From contig NZ_JACLBZ010000029.1 in the NCBI RefSeq assembly GCF_019748715.1, positions 61,362-125,361 on the forward strand: a DNA stretch of 64,000 bases, read 5' to 3'. The notes under the pieces were generated by a model, which was not told the origin of the DNA, made no database searches, and saw only the letters and a program-made list of their open reading frames with translations. The translations under genes were made by a program, and so were the position numbers. How positions within the stretch are numbered: the first letter of the stretch is position 1; each line of letters begins with the position of its first letter. This document shows, in pieces, positions 53,225 through 62,344 of this stretch. This stretch comes from Sporosarcina aquimarina (lineage in GTDB: Bacteria; Bacillota; Bacilli; Bacillales_A; Planococcaceae).

Positions 53225-53942
53225 GCTGGCGAAGCGCCAGTTTTTATTCAAATTTAACGCCAATGGACCGATTTTCACGATGTTGATCGTGTTGCAGATC
53301 ATTTCTACAGTGTTCTTAAGCGGTGCATCTACTTCTACCTCTTCGTACGAGGACGGGGACACACTACTATCGTTTAACTATGCGAATGTATCTAATGATG
53401 GTCAGGTAGGGTTGACGTTGTTTTGGGCATTTATCGTAGGCTTTTTGCTAACTTCCGCTGCCCAGCGAAATGAATCCTTTGCCTTTGTGACGAATCGTTT
53501 GACCTTTCAGCTGGCCAACTTCTATTTCTTCTGTATGGCAGCGCTATTTGGCGGTGTGACGACAGTTTTGCTAGGATCGGTTATGAAAATTGTTGCGATT
53601 TTCAATGACAATGCCATCATTGAAACGAGTGGCTTATTTTCGGCTCCTTTAGACTTCTTTTCGCAAATTATTGCGATGACGGCCTATACGTTGCTGCTCA
53701 TGCTTGTCGGCTATACACTTGGCACATTCATTCAGTTCAGCAAGCTATTCATTGCGCTGTTTGCTTTGATCTGGATTGCCTTTACGCAAATCTCATTCGG
53801 CAGTGACAGCAACGGTTTATTAAATTTCTTTTATGGAGAGACTTCTATTCTACTATTCATATTGAAAGTTTTGATTGCCATAGCGCTATTATTCGGTGTA
53901 AGTTTTTGGGTGACGAATCGGTTGGAGGTGAGAAATCCATGA
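53193..53942 (+). CDS. ABC permease of the second GntR operon
   Basis: 249 residues with six hydrophobic segments, starting at ATG 53193 with GAGGAGGGGTGG upstream, inside the ATPase gene. The topology (two helices, a long hydrophilic loop, four helices) is like ABC-2 permeases, although no family motif is clear. The stop overlaps the next gene (ATGA). Transport direction and substrate are unknown; export of a cell-envelope compound is the usual role for YtrA-linked transporters. Confidence 0.75.
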   Translation: MMFSTQWSVHELAKRQFLFKFNANGPIFTMLIVLQIISTVFLSGASTSTSSYEDGDTLLSFNYANVSNDGQVGLTLFWAFIVGFLLTSAAQRNESFAFVTNRLTFQLANFYFFCMAALFGGVTTVLLGSVMKIVAIFNDNAIIETSGLFSAPLDFFSQIIAMTAYTLLLMLVGYTLGTFIQFSKLFIALFALIWIAFTQISFGSDSNGLLNFFYGETSILLFILKVLIAIALLFGVSFWVTNRLEVRNP

Positions 53943-54649
53943 TGATGTTTGCAATCGTGATGCCCATCCTTTTGATAATAGGTATACTGACGATTATGAT
54001 GGTAGTGAAAAGTATGGGTAATGTGCGAGTAAAAAAGAAGTTTCATCACAAGCTGATCATAGGGTATCTTGCGCTGCTGGTTATCGTGTTGATAGTGGCA
54101 GAAATAATGGTACAGAATCATCAAATGGAGCCACCGCCGACAGTAACTTCGAGCGAGGCTGGTTTCGACTTGAGATACGCGATCGATCAGGGGGCACCTA
54201 TCCCGGAACGCCTGATTGCGGCTCAAAGAACGCATGAAGTGGAAGGAGAGTTCTCGTTACCCAAATTCTATAGACACGCATATATTCTAATTGAGCGAAC
54301 GCCGGAAGAAAGCAATACAATTGAAGAAACAGTCTATAAGCCTGAATTACTGACAGGGTTTGATGAATCAGGTGGGATATATTATGATTTATCAGATCAA
54401 CTGCAAATCGAATTGCCAATTTGGGACAGTCATTCTATGTCTGTGCCAAAACAACCGATAAATAAAATTCAGTATACGTTTTATCACGACTCGAATATGT
54501 TGAATCAATTCACCGGGGTACAAAATCACGGCTATAGTTCAGGTATGGTTTCAGGCGTGATAACCATTCACTTAGTCATACCCGAGTCGGTTGAGTTGGA
54601 TATTCAGGAAACGGGTGACGAATACGGCGATTATATAGAATTCCTTTGA
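53939..54649 (+). CDS. Membrane-anchored protein of unknown function, last gene of the GntR-ABC operon
   Basis: 236 residues from the ATG at 53939 (GGAGGTGAGAAATCC upstream). Two N-terminal membrane segments (FAIVMPILLIIGILTIMMVV and LIIGYLALLVIVLIVAEIM) and an extracytosolic domain of about 165 residues with no cysteines or recognised fold. The overlap with the permease suggests the protein is part of the transporter system, possibly an extracellular sensor or accessory subunit. I do not recognise a family. Confidence 0.6.
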   Translation: MMMFAIVMPILLIIGILTIMMVVKSMGNVRVKKKFHHKLIIGYLALLVIVLIVAEIMVQNHQMEPPPTVTSSEAGFDLRYAIDQGAPIPERLIAAQRTHEVEGEFSLPKFYRHAYILIERTPEESNTIEETVYKPELLTGFDESGGIYYDLSDQLQIELPIWDSHSMSVPKQPINKIQYTFYHDSNMLNQFTGVQNHGYSSGMVSGVITIHLVIPESVELDIQETGDEYGDYIEFL

Positions 54650-54656
54650 CAACAAA

Positions 54657-54698
54657 TAAAACCTGTCCGTAGCTCATACAGCCATGGACAGGTTTTAT
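54657..54698. terminator. Bidirectional terminator
   Basis: AAACCTGTCC pairs with GGACAGGTTT, with T- and A-runs on both sides, between the GntR-ABC operon (+) and the DDAH-like gene (-). Confidence 0.88.
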
Positions 54699-54699
54699 T

Positions 54700-55569
54700 T
54701 TACCCACGTTCGATCGGCATTGAACAACATCTGAAAGAGCCGCCGGATTTGATAATCTCGGAGAAATCGACCTCTATGACATGGAATCCATTTGCGCGTA
54801 ATGCCATGTTGACCTGATGATTTTGTGGCAGGCTAAAGACGTGCCCTTTACCGATTGAGAGTACATTTGTGCCGAGTGAAAACTGCTCGTCTGCCGATAC
54901 TTCAATCAATTGGTATGAAGCGGCGAGCTCCTTGAGTGTTTCCCGGTCGAATGCAGATGGAAAAATAAGCGCCTTCTCAGGTGAGAGAATATTGAATACA
55001 CAGTCAAGATGCAAATAGCGCCCGTCAAAAGGTACGCGTTTAATTTTGTAATCGGGCAACTTCTTTTCAAGCTGGTTAATGGCTTCTTTTGACGTACGGC
55101 TGCTGATTCCGACATAGACGGTGCCTCGATCAACGATAATATCGCCGCCTTCCATCCGCTCCGTTGCAGATTGATAGGGGACAGCTTCCTCTGACAACCA
55201 TTCTTTGAGCGGCGCCTCTTCCCCTTTTCGGATATCCGCTGCCAAGTCGGCGATGAACACTTCATCTCCAATAGTAAATCCAATATCCCGCGTGAAAACT
55301 TGCTCAGGAAATTCAGAAGATGCAGGTAGTGTGATGACTTCTACATCATGCTCTTTCAGTAATTCTTCAAATTGGGCGTGCTGTTTCATTGCACGCTGCT
55401 TATTGATATTTTCATCTTCATACTGTTTTTGTACTTCGTTGATGGCTTCTTCAATCGCCATAAATTTTGGCGGGCATAGGATCACCCGGCGCAATGTATC
55501 GTATTCTGTTATACATTTTATAGTGGATGTTTTTTGTGCATGAGCTACCAATGTTTGTGTACCTCCCAT
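54700..55569 (-). CDS. Dimethylarginine dimethylaminohydrolase-like (YkgA type)
   Basis: 289 residues from the ATG at 55569 (AAAGGAAG upstream); the frame's first ATG at 55644 has no site. Amidinotransferase/ADI-fold motifs: EQVFTRDIGF (about 84-93), MEGGDI (about 135-140), the catalytic His in YLHLDCVFN and the catalytic Cys in GGSFRCCSMP near the C-terminus. DDAH hydrolyses methylated arginines to citrulline; YkgA-like proteins of Bacillales are less characterised and could act on other guanidino compounds. No arc genes are nearby. Confidence 0.87.
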   Translation of the reverse strand: MGGTQTLVAHAQKTSTIKCITEYDTLRRVILCPPKFMAIEEAINEVQKQYEDENINKQRAMKQHAQFEELLKEHDVEVITLPASSEFPEQVFTRDIGFTIGDEVFIADLAADIRKGEEAPLKEWLSEEAVPYQSATERMEGGDIIVDRGTVYVGISSRTSKEAINQLEKKLPDYKIKRVPFDGRYLHLDCVFNILSPEKALIFPSAFDRETLKELAASYQLIEVSADEQFSLGTNVLSIGKGHVFSLPQNHQVNMALRANGFHVIEVDFSEIIKSGGSFRCCSMPIERG

Positions 55570-55743
55570 TTTGTGAAACTTCCTTTCTATTCCCTTAATT
55601 TTGATTGGGTAAACATTTTCTGACGAATGGAATAGGTTGTTCAAATGATTGGCGGAGGAGGAGCATCACAAGTCCTAATTCAGTATGACCATTGAAGTTT
55701 ATGGTAAAATTAAGGTACTACAAATGAAAGGTTGATTTCGACT

Positions 55744-56790
55744 ATGCGAAATTCTACTGTAAAACTGACTGCTTTATCTTCCAAAGGGGGTTGTGGCTGT
55801 AAAATTGGTCCAGCTGACCTTGCTGAAGTATTACATACACTGCCTCCTGGTTTAACGGATCCCAATTTACTTGTAGGGCTTGACACAAGTGATGATGCGG
55901 GAGTTTATAAATTGAATGACACAACAGCTATCGTTCAAACATTGGACTTCTTCACACCAATCGTCAATGATCCGTATGATTTTGGACAAGTGGCGGCAGC
56001 AAATGCAATCAGTGACGTCTACGCAATGGGCGGCAAACCGATCACAGCATTGAACATCGTGGCATTTCCGATCCATACATTGGAACGCAGTATATTGACG
56101 GAGATTCTACGGGGAGCAGGCGATAAACTGAAGGAAGCGGGCGCCGTGTTGGTTGGCGGACATTCCATTGACGATCAAGAACCTAAGTTCGGCATGCAGG
56201 TGACAGGTACGGTTCATCCTGATAAGATCCGGACGAATGCAGGGGCTAAACCCGGGGACCGTTTAATTTTGACGAAACCAATTGGCGTAGGCATCATGAC
56301 AACTTCATTGAAGAATGAGTTATTGACGGAAGAAGAAATCACCCAGGTCACTGGCGTCATGACAACGCTCAATAAAACAGCTGCTGAAGTGATGGATGGC
56401 TACAATGTACATGCATCTACCGACGTGACGGGTTTTGGATTGCTTGGACATGCGTCCGAAATGGCGAAAGGCAGCGGCGTATGCTTGCGTATCAATAGTG
56501 AAAAAGTGCCTGTCTTACCCCGCACAAGAGAATTGGCGGAAGCGGGTTCTGTGCCGGGCGGAACGAAAAATAACTTTGCTCACTTGGAAGGCGTTGTCGA
56601 CTATCCAGAGTCGATGGATCAAGTAGACAGATGGATTTTATGTGATGCAGTAACTTCAGGCGGCTTGCTAGTTTCAGTTGCAGGCGAGGAAGCTGATCGC
56701 CTTCTAAAACAATTACGCGAAGAGGGCGTGGATGCGCATTTGATTGGAGAAGTGACCGGTGAGCAAGAGGGCCGAATTATCGTGCAGTAA
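55744..56790 (+). CDS. selD: Selenide, water dikinase (selenophosphate synthetase)
   Basis: 348 residues from the ATG at 55744; a TTG at 55732 is in frame. Catalytic Cys17 and Lys20 in GGCGCKIGP line up with the E. coli enzyme, so this is the cysteine (not selenocysteine) form. The glycine-rich P-loop-type region GGHSIDDQEPKFGMQVTGTV and Asp in DVTGFGLLGHASEMAKG are conserved. It makes selenophosphate from selenide and ATP. The next gene is mnmH, 9 bases further, so the selenium serves tRNA wobble modification. Confidence 0.95.
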   Translation: MRNSTVKLTALSSKGGCGCKIGPADLAEVLHTLPPGLTDPNLLVGLDTSDDAGVYKLNDTTAIVQTLDFFTPIVNDPYDFGQVAAANAISDVYAMGGKPITALNIVAFPIHTLERSILTEILRGAGDKLKEAGAVLVGGHSIDDQEPKFGMQVTGTVHPDKIRTNAGAKPGDRLILTKPIGVGIMTTSLKNELLTEEEITQVTGVMTTLNKTAAEVMDGYNVHASTDVTGFGLLGHASEMAKGSGVCLRINSEKVPVLPRTRELAEAGSVPGGTKNNFAHLEGVVDYPESMDQVDRWILCDAVTSGGLLVSVAGEEADRLLKQLREEGVDAHLIGEVTGEQEGRIIVQ

Positions 56791-56799
56791 TTCAAGGAG

Positions 56800-57846
56800 A
56801 TGGTGAAGGACATGGTACGGGATATTACATTGACAGATGCATTGGATTTACAGAAAACAAAAGCACATATATTAGTCGATGTCCGCTCGCCAAAAGAGTT
56901 TGAAGAAGCCACTATTCCAGGCAGCTTAAACATTCCTATTTTTACAGATGAAGAACGTGCCGAAGTAGGTACATTGTATAAGCAGGTTGGCAAGCAAGCG
57001 GCAATGGATCGAGGATTAATGATTTTCTCTCGGAAACTTCCATCATTTATCAAAGCATTTCAGCAAATTGAATCACCAATCACTGTCTTTTGTTGGCGTG
57101 GCGGCATGCGAAGCAAAACGGCAGTAACGGTACTTGAATTGATGGGTATACGAGCAAATCGTATAATCGGTGGGATTCATACCTACCGACAATGGGTAAT
57201 AAAACGTCTCGGGGAGCCATTTACTCCTCAGTTGCTTGTGTTAAACGGCTATACAGGAAGCGGTAAGACGAAGATTCTGCATAAGCTAAGGGAAGATGGC
57301 TACCCGGTGATTGATTTGGAAGGGATGGCAGGACACCGCGGCTCGATTTTTGGGCAAATTGGTGTAAAGCCGAATAATCAAAAGCGATTTGAAATGCTAT
57401 TGGCCGAAAAGTTAGTGGAGTATGCGGATCAGCCATATGTATTTATCGAAGGGGAAAGTAAACGGATCGGCCAGGTACATATGCCGCCAGAGTTATATGA
57501 GAAAAAAGAACAGAGTTCGCAATGGATCATCCAGCTGCCGACAGCTGTACGTGTAGAAGAAATCCTTTCCGAGTATGAGCCGGATAAAAATCCTTCCAAG
57601 TTTTTAGAAGCGTTCGAGCTGATTCGAAAGCGAATTCATCAGCCGATTGCTATGCAAATCCAAAATGATTTAGAAAACGGCCGATTTGCTGAAGCAGTTG
57701 AACAGTTGTTGACTTATTACTACGATCCACAATATGAACATTCCGTTGCACGTTTTGCGAAGTCGGGTGAACATGTGATTCAGGTCGATACTGTGCAGGA
57801 AGCGTATGAAGAATGTTTGGAAAGGTATAAAGAACTGGCGAAGTAA
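56800..57846 (+). CDS. mnmH: tRNA 2-selenouridine synthase (MnmH/SelU)
   Basis: 348 residues; the ATG at 56812 (after GGTGAAGG) is an alternative start. An N-terminal rhodanese domain carries the active Cys in FCWRGGMRSK (about residue 93), followed by an ATP-binding domain with P-loop GYTGSGKTK near residue 150. The enzyme converts 2-thiouridine of glutamate, lysine and glutamine tRNAs to 2-selenouridine, using selenophosphate from SelD. Coupled to selD in an operon with a terminator following. The pair is a known marker of this selenium trait. Confidence 0.95.
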   Translation: MVKDMVRDITLTDALDLQKTKAHILVDVRSPKEFEEATIPGSLNIPIFTDEERAEVGTLYKQVGKQAAMDRGLMIFSRKLPSFIKAFQQIESPITVFCWRGGMRSKTAVTVLELMGIRANRIIGGIHTYRQWVIKRLGEPFTPQLLVLNGYTGSGKTKILHKLREDGYPVIDLEGMAGHRGSIFGQIGVKPNNQKRFEMLLAEKLVEYADQPYVFIEGESKRIGQVHMPPELYEKKEQSSQWIIQLPTAVRVEEILSEYEPDKNPSKFLEAFELIRKRIHQPIAMQIQNDLENGRFAEAVEQLLTYYYDPQYEHSVARFAKSGEHVIQVDTVQEAYEECLERYKELAK

Positions 57847-57928
57847 GAAGCTAAATTGAGGAACAATTTGTTTGGGACTGCCTTTTGAAGTTGTAGTGGG
57901 CGTACTTGGTGAGTTCCTTCAAAGTTAA

Positions 57929-57967
57929 AGAGCAATCCTTGAAAATAAGGACTGCTTTTTTCTTTTT
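57929..57967 (+). terminator. Terminator of the selD-mnmH operon
   Basis: AGCAATCCTT pairs with AAGGACTGCT (one mismatch), followed by TTTTTTCTTTTT. Confidence 0.8.
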
Positions 57968-58096
57968 GCAATGTATAGAATTTTCCGCTATACGTTGGCG
58001 GGGATATGATAAGATGAATGAAGTCTAAAAACCAAGGACCTAAATGAGCAGCTATAGATGACTAGGTGACGTTCCTAGAGATAGTGGAGGGGGAAA

Positions 58097-59392
58097 ATGG
58101 CAAGCAAGCAAAAAGACTTTTCATACTATACACATTCCAAGGAAGCTCAGCAGAAATTGTACAAGCGCTCTTTGATTGTCGTAATAATTTCTCAAATATT
58201 TAGTGGAGCTGGATTGGCGGCAGGGATTACAGTTGGCGCACTATTGATTCAGGAGATGACTGGCAATGAGAACTTGGCAGGGATGCCAATTGCGCTTTCT
58301 ACATTCGGTTCTGCTATTTCTGCATACCTTGTTGGAAGACTCTCGCAACGATATGGCCGAAGACTTGGTTTAGGAGCTGGCTTTATAACTGGTGGGATTG
58401 GTGCGATCGGAGTCATAATGGCTGCGATGATGGGCAGTTTAACAATCTTATTTCTGTTCCTACTTATTTACGGAGCAGGCACGTCTTCGAACTTGCAAGC
58501 TCGTTATGCAGGCACTGATTTAGCCAATGAAAAGCAGCGGGCTACAGCAGTCAGCCTAGCGTTAGTTTCTACTACTGTAGGAGCTGTCGCTGGACCTAAT
58601 CTCGTACTGCCAATGGGCCATGTAGCTGATTTTATTGGGATCCCTACACTGACTGGGGTCTTTTTATTGGCTGGTATTGCCTATATTTTAGCAGGTCTCA
58701 CCTTCCTGGTCTTTTTACGGCCGGATCCGCTGCTGGTGGCGCGTGAAATAGAGCTGGCTGCAGAAAAAGACAGAAAGAGCATTGAGGATGGGCAACTTAC
58801 TCACCGCCAAACGACGAGTCGGATGGGAGTATGGGTAGGTGCAATTGTTCTTGTATTATCCCATGGAGTGATGGTCGCTATCATGACCATGACACCTGTA
58901 CATATGCAGCATCATGGGGCTGAATTGTCGGGTATCGGCTTGGTAATAGGGCTACATATTGCCGGTATGTATTTGCCATCAATCTTTACAGGTGTATTGG
59001 TAGATCGTATTGGTCGTCCTGCTATGGTAATCGCGTCAGGTCTGACTTTGGCATTATCGGGTATTCTCGCTACTTATGTGGCGGGAGGATCGGTTTTCTG
59101 GATGTCTATTTCATTGATTCTCTTAGGTGCAGGCTGGAATTTCGGATTGATTAGTGGAACAGCCATCGTCATTGACTCGACTGATGTGCTGACGCGTGCG
59201 AAGACTCAGGGTAGTATTGATGTATTTGTTGCGTTGGCTGGAACCGCAGGAGGTTTGGCATCGGGGTTAATCGTGGCATTCTCTAGTTTTGCCCTGCTGA
59301 GTTTTCTGGGAGTGTATATCTCGTTACTACTAATCCCACTGATTATCTGGATGCGCTATAAAGAGAAGAAACCCCTTGTTGATTCTATTTGA
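58097..59392 (+). CDS. MFS transporter
   Basis: 431 residues, twelve membrane segments. The MFS motif between helices 2 and 3 is GRLSQRYGRRLGLGAG (about 76-91), and a corresponding GVLVDRIGRPAMVIASG follows helix 8. Drug:proton antiporter-like. Start with GTGGAGGGGGAA upstream. It stands alone; substrate unknown. Confidence 0.88.
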   Translation: MASKQKDFSYYTHSKEAQQKLYKRSLIVVIISQIFSGAGLAAGITVGALLIQEMTGNENLAGMPIALSTFGSAISAYLVGRLSQRYGRRLGLGAGFITGGIGAIGVIMAAMMGSLTILFLFLLIYGAGTSSNLQARYAGTDLANEKQRATAVSLALVSTTVGAVAGPNLVLPMGHVADFIGIPTLTGVFLLAGIAYILAGLTFLVFLRPDPLLVAREIELAAEKDRKSIEDGQLTHRQTTSRMGVWVGAIVLVLSHGVMVAIMTMTPVHMQHHGAELSGIGLVIGLHIAGMYLPSIFTGVLVDRIGRPAMVIASGLTLALSGILATYVAGGSVFWMSISLILLGAGWNFGLISGTAIVIDSTDVLTRAKTQGSIDVFVALAGTAGGLASGLIVAFSSFALLSFLGVYISLLLIPLIIWMRYKEKKPLVDSI

Positions 59393-59512
59393 ACTAATTA
59401 TTTCCGGGGAAATATTGCATAATTCCTCATTAAACGACAGTGGATGATTAGGCACATTATTTCATTTCTTCGCATAGATTGATAGCGAGTGAAGAAATGG
59501 GGGGATCTTGTA

Positions 59513-59767
59513 TTGAATCAACAACGAGAAGGGCAAAACCCTAATTGGGTAAATCACTGGCAACATCCACAGTATCGAAGAATTTCGATGGAACAGGCGA
59601 ATGAAATTGCATTGCGACAAGTACCGGGGCAAGTGGTGAAAGCAGAGTTGGAATATGATGATGGAATTCTAATTTATGAAATTGACATTCGAAATGAACA
59701 GGGACATAAGTATGAAGTAAAGGTAGATGCTGTAACGGGTGAGGTTTTGAGGGTTAAATTGGATTGA
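59513..59767 (+). CDS. PepSY domain protein
   Basis: 84 residues from the TTG at 59513, with GGGGGGAT upstream. The single PepSY unit occupies about residues 25-84 (SMEQANEIALRQVPGQVVKA, then ELEYDDGILIYEIDIRNEQG, then EVKVDAVTGEVLRVK), its hallmark ending being VDAxTGEV. No signal peptide, so it is cytosolic, unlike the usual membrane-anchored PepSY proteins. PepSY domains are thought to bind or inhibit proteases; no specific partner is nearby. Confidence 0.82.
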   Translation: MNQQREGQNPNWVNHWQHPQYRRISMEQANEIALRQVPGQVVKAELEYDDGILIYEIDIRNEQGHKYEVKVDAVTGEVLRVKLD

Positions 59768-59859
59768 CTTGCAATGTAGGTGGAGTTTGAATACTTTTCC
59801 CTAGATGTTATTCTGTGTATGATTAAGAAAAGACCTTAATCAGAAAGCAGGGAAAAGCA

Positions 59860-60339
59860 ATGTATACAACTATTGATTATTCAAACAATTCAAAGGAAAA
59901 GTATAAGCAACTTTCAGCGCAACTAGATGCCTTAGTGTCTGGTGAACCGAATGTCTACGCTAATTTAAGCAATGCCTCAGCTTTACTTAATCAGTTCTTT
60001 GACCGCATCAATTGGGTTGGATTCTATTTGATGGATGGCGAGGAATTAGTGCTTGGACCATTTCAAGGATTGCCGGCTTGCATCCGCATTCCGCTAGGCA
60101 GAGGGGTTTGTGGAACGGTGGCACAGTCGAAAGAAGGGCTAGTCGTCCCTGACGTCAATGCCTTTCCTGGACATATCGCATGTGATGCAGCTTCTCGTTC
60201 GGAAATTGTCGTGCCGCTTATTAAAAATGGAGAAGTATTTGGGGTACTGGATATCGACAGCCCTGAATTAAATCGTTTTACTGAAGAGGATCTAACAGGA
60301 CTTATGCAATTGGCAGCTGTTCTGATGAAGCATATCTAA
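59860..60339 (+). CDS. Free methionine-R-sulfoxide reductase (GAF domain, YtsP/MsrC)
   Basis: 159 residues, a single GAF domain. The reductase cysteines are in LPACIRIPLGRGVCGTVAQ (about 71-89) and HIACDAASRSEIVVPL. These three cysteines at fixed places mark the fRMsr group, which reduces free methionine-R-sulfoxide with a thioredoxin system. AGCAGGGAAAAGCA sits upstream. It is cytosolic and stands alone. Confidence 0.9.
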   Translation: MYTTIDYSNNSKEKYKQLSAQLDALVSGEPNVYANLSNASALLNQFFDRINWVGFYLMDGEELVLGPFQGLPACIRIPLGRGVCGTVAQSKEGLVVPDVNAFPGHIACDAASRSEIVVPLIKNGEVFGVLDIDSPELNRFTEEDLTGLMQLAAVLMKHI

Positions 60340-60382
60340 AAAAGCACGCTGGAGTGATTAAGTTCACTCCGGCGTGCTTTTT
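60338..60382. terminator. Bidirectional terminator
   Basis: AAAAAAGCACGCTGGAGTGA faces TCACTCCGGCGTGCTTTTT (one mismatch), serving the GAF gene (+) and the transporter gene (-). Confidence 0.9.
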
Positions 60383-61703
60383 ACATTCCGAATATCCAAG
60401 AAAAGAAAATCACTACGATTGCCAATGGCGCAAAGTAACGAACGATTACTTTCCAGAGGGAGTGAAGAGCAGAGTTCATACGTAGCTCCTCTGCAGTATC
60501 TTCTTTCGTCAGGATAAAACCGGCAAAAAGTGAAACTGCCAATGCTCCAATCGGCATGGCAATTCGGCTCGTCAGCAAGTCAGCGAAATCAAAAATCGTA
60601 TTGCCAAATACGTTTACGTCCGACAATAAGCCGAAGGATAACGCGCTTGGAATACCGACCAAGAAGATCAGCCCGCCGAATACCCATGAAGCACGCCTTC
60701 TCCGGTCATGTTTATTACGGATTCCGGTTGAAACGACAATTTCAAGCATCGCAATTGAAGAAGTAATCGTCGCGAACAACATCAATAGGAAGAATATGAT
60801 TAAAAATACGGCGCCAAATGGAATTTCATTGAAAATGGCAGGCAAGATCACGAAGATCAACCCAGGCCCTGCCGCAGGTGAGTGACCGAGCGCGAATACC
60901 GCTGGAAAAATCACAAGACCTGCCAGAATGGAAATTCCGATATTCAATATTGATACATTAAATGCAGACTGACCGAGCTTCTCTTCTTTTGAAAGATAGG
61001 AAGCATACGTCATCATCGCAGTGACACCGACACTTAACGAAAAGAATGCTTGTCCCAAAGCGACAAGAAAAGTAGTTCCGTTAAAATAACTCCAATCGGG
61101 GACGAATAAAAAACGAACACCTTCCATTGCTCCTTCGAGAGTCAATGATCGAATTGCTAAGACGATGAAAGATAGAAATAATAAAGGCATGATCCAGCGG
61201 CTGGCACGTTCAATTCCGCCACGAATCCCACTTTGCACGATCCAAATGGTCAGTCCCATGAACAGTGCTTGTGCAAGGAGTACTTCCACTGGATTTGCAA
61301 TAATAGAGTCGAATAATTCACCGTAATCTAGCTCTCCCAAGTTAAAAGTAAAAGCTCTCGCCAAATAGGATAAAATCCAACCTCCGACAACGCTGTAAAA
61401 GGACAAAATAATAAAAGATGAAGCGAGACCCATCCAGCCAACCCAAGCCCAGTTGCGTCCGGTCGATAACTTCTTCAGAGATGTGACAGCGTCTGCCTGT
61501 CCCCTTCTCCCAATTACAAACTCCGCCAATAAAATAGGCAAACCAATCAGCAACGTACAAATGATAAATAATAGGACAAATACGCTGCCTCCATTTGTTC
61601 CTGCCATATAGGGGAATTTCCAGATGGCTCCTAATCCGATAGCACTGCCTGCAGCTGCTAAAATAAATCCAATCTTAGAAGTCCATTGTTCACGCTGTTT
61701 CAT
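60381..61703 (-). CDS. Sodium-dependent amino-acid/neurotransmitter-type transporter (NSS)
   Basis: 440 residues, about eleven to twelve membrane segments. The sodium/substrate region AAAGSAIGLGAIWKFPYMAG (about 15-34) and GQAFFSLSVGVTAMMTYASY (about 220-239) are NSS (SNF) hallmarks. It is the bacterial YocR/YhdH type, a sodium-coupled importer, probably for an amino acid such as tyrosine, tryptophan or serine; specificity is not readable. It stands alone, divergent from the HTH gene. Start at 61703. Confidence 0.92.
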   Translation of the reverse strand: MKQREQWTSKIGFILAAAGSAIGLGAIWKFPYMAGTNGGSVFVLLFIICTLLIGLPILLAEFVIGRRGQADAVTSLKKLSTGRNWAWVGWMGLASSFIILSFYSVVGGWILSYLARAFTFNLGELDYGELFDSIIANPVEVLLAQALFMGLTIWIVQSGIRGGIERASRWIMPLLFLSFIVLAIRSLTLEGAMEGVRFLFVPDWSYFNGTTFLVALGQAFFSLSVGVTAMMTYASYLSKEEKLGQSAFNVSILNIGISILAGLVIFPAVFALGHSPAAGPGLIFVILPAIFNEIPFGAVFLIIFFLLMLFATITSSIAMLEIVVSTGIRNKHDRRRRASWVFGGLIFLVGIPSALSFGLLSDVNVFGNTIFDFADLLTSRIAMPIGALAVSLFAGFILTKEDTAEELRMNSALHSLWKVIVRYFAPLAIVVIFFSWIFGM

Positions 61704-61807
61704 ATAAGTCCTCGTTTCCTGTACATAATGACAAATTCACTAAATCCTATCATAATTTTGAGAAAAAAGCGATAGTGAATGGATTTACAGAGAGTTTTGA
61801 AAACTTC

Positions 61808-61849
61808 TTGCATTACTTTATCTATAGGTGTAATATTACATCTATAGAT
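61808..61849 (+). promoter_or_regulatory. Promoter region and 30-bp palindrome of the HTH gene
   Basis: ATCTATAG (61820-61827) and CTATAGAT (61842-61849) flank a perfect centre TGTAATATTACA (61829-61840); only one pair (61828/61841) mismatches. It covers a possible promoter: TTGCAT (61808-61813), 17 bases, TAATAT (61831-61836). It lies 27 bases before the HTH start, so autorepression is likely. Confidence 0.75.
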
Positions 61850-61875
61850 ATAAAATGTAACCATGAGGTGAATGT

Positions 61876-62328
61876 ATGAACAAACAAGAATTGACAGATT
61901 TGATATCTCTTAAGCTACGGGTTGTACGCTTGGAAAGAGAATACTCTCAACAGAAGATGGCGAACGTGCTTGGTCTCTCCAAAAAGACATTGATCCAGAT
62001 CGAAAAGGGCAGGGCCGCTGCGAGCTGGACTGCCGTTATTGCAATATGCGCGCTATTTCGTGAAAGTGATGTCTTGCAAGCGACAGTAGGCGGCGATCCT
62101 TTAGAAGTGCTTGAAACGATTGCACATGACGGGATTGATCGACCGATTGATCAGTCGATGGGCGGTAAAGTGTGGTGGCGAGAGCTTGAAACGAATGGAC
62201 GATTTCGTTTGCAGCAAAACTTGATCAGCCAGCATTTTCGTATTTTAGATGACGAACATTTTCGGTGGTATAGTTCATTTGATGAAGAGGAAGCGAGACA
62301 TCGCTTGAGCGAATTGAATAAAAAGTAG
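61876..62328 (+). CDS. XRE-type HTH transcription regulator
   Basis: 150 residues: an N-terminal helix-turn-helix (about 8-65; YSQQKMANVLGLSKKTLIQI) and a C-terminal domain of about 75 residues with no known fold. ATGAGGTGAATGT precedes the ATG. It starts a three-gene plus-strand set with the PstS-like and a small membrane protein (16 and 31 bases between them). The 30-bp palindrome upstream of its gene is the probable operator. The function of the cassette is unknown. Confidence 0.8.
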   Translation: MNKQELTDLISLKLRVVRLEREYSQQKMANVLGLSKKTLIQIEKGRAAASWTAVIAICALFRESDVLQATVGGDPLEVLETIAHDGIDRPIDQSMGGKVWWRELETNGRFRLQQNLISQHFRILDDEHFRWYSSFDEEEARHRLSELNKK

Positions 62329-62344
62329 AAAGGAGAGAGTTGGA

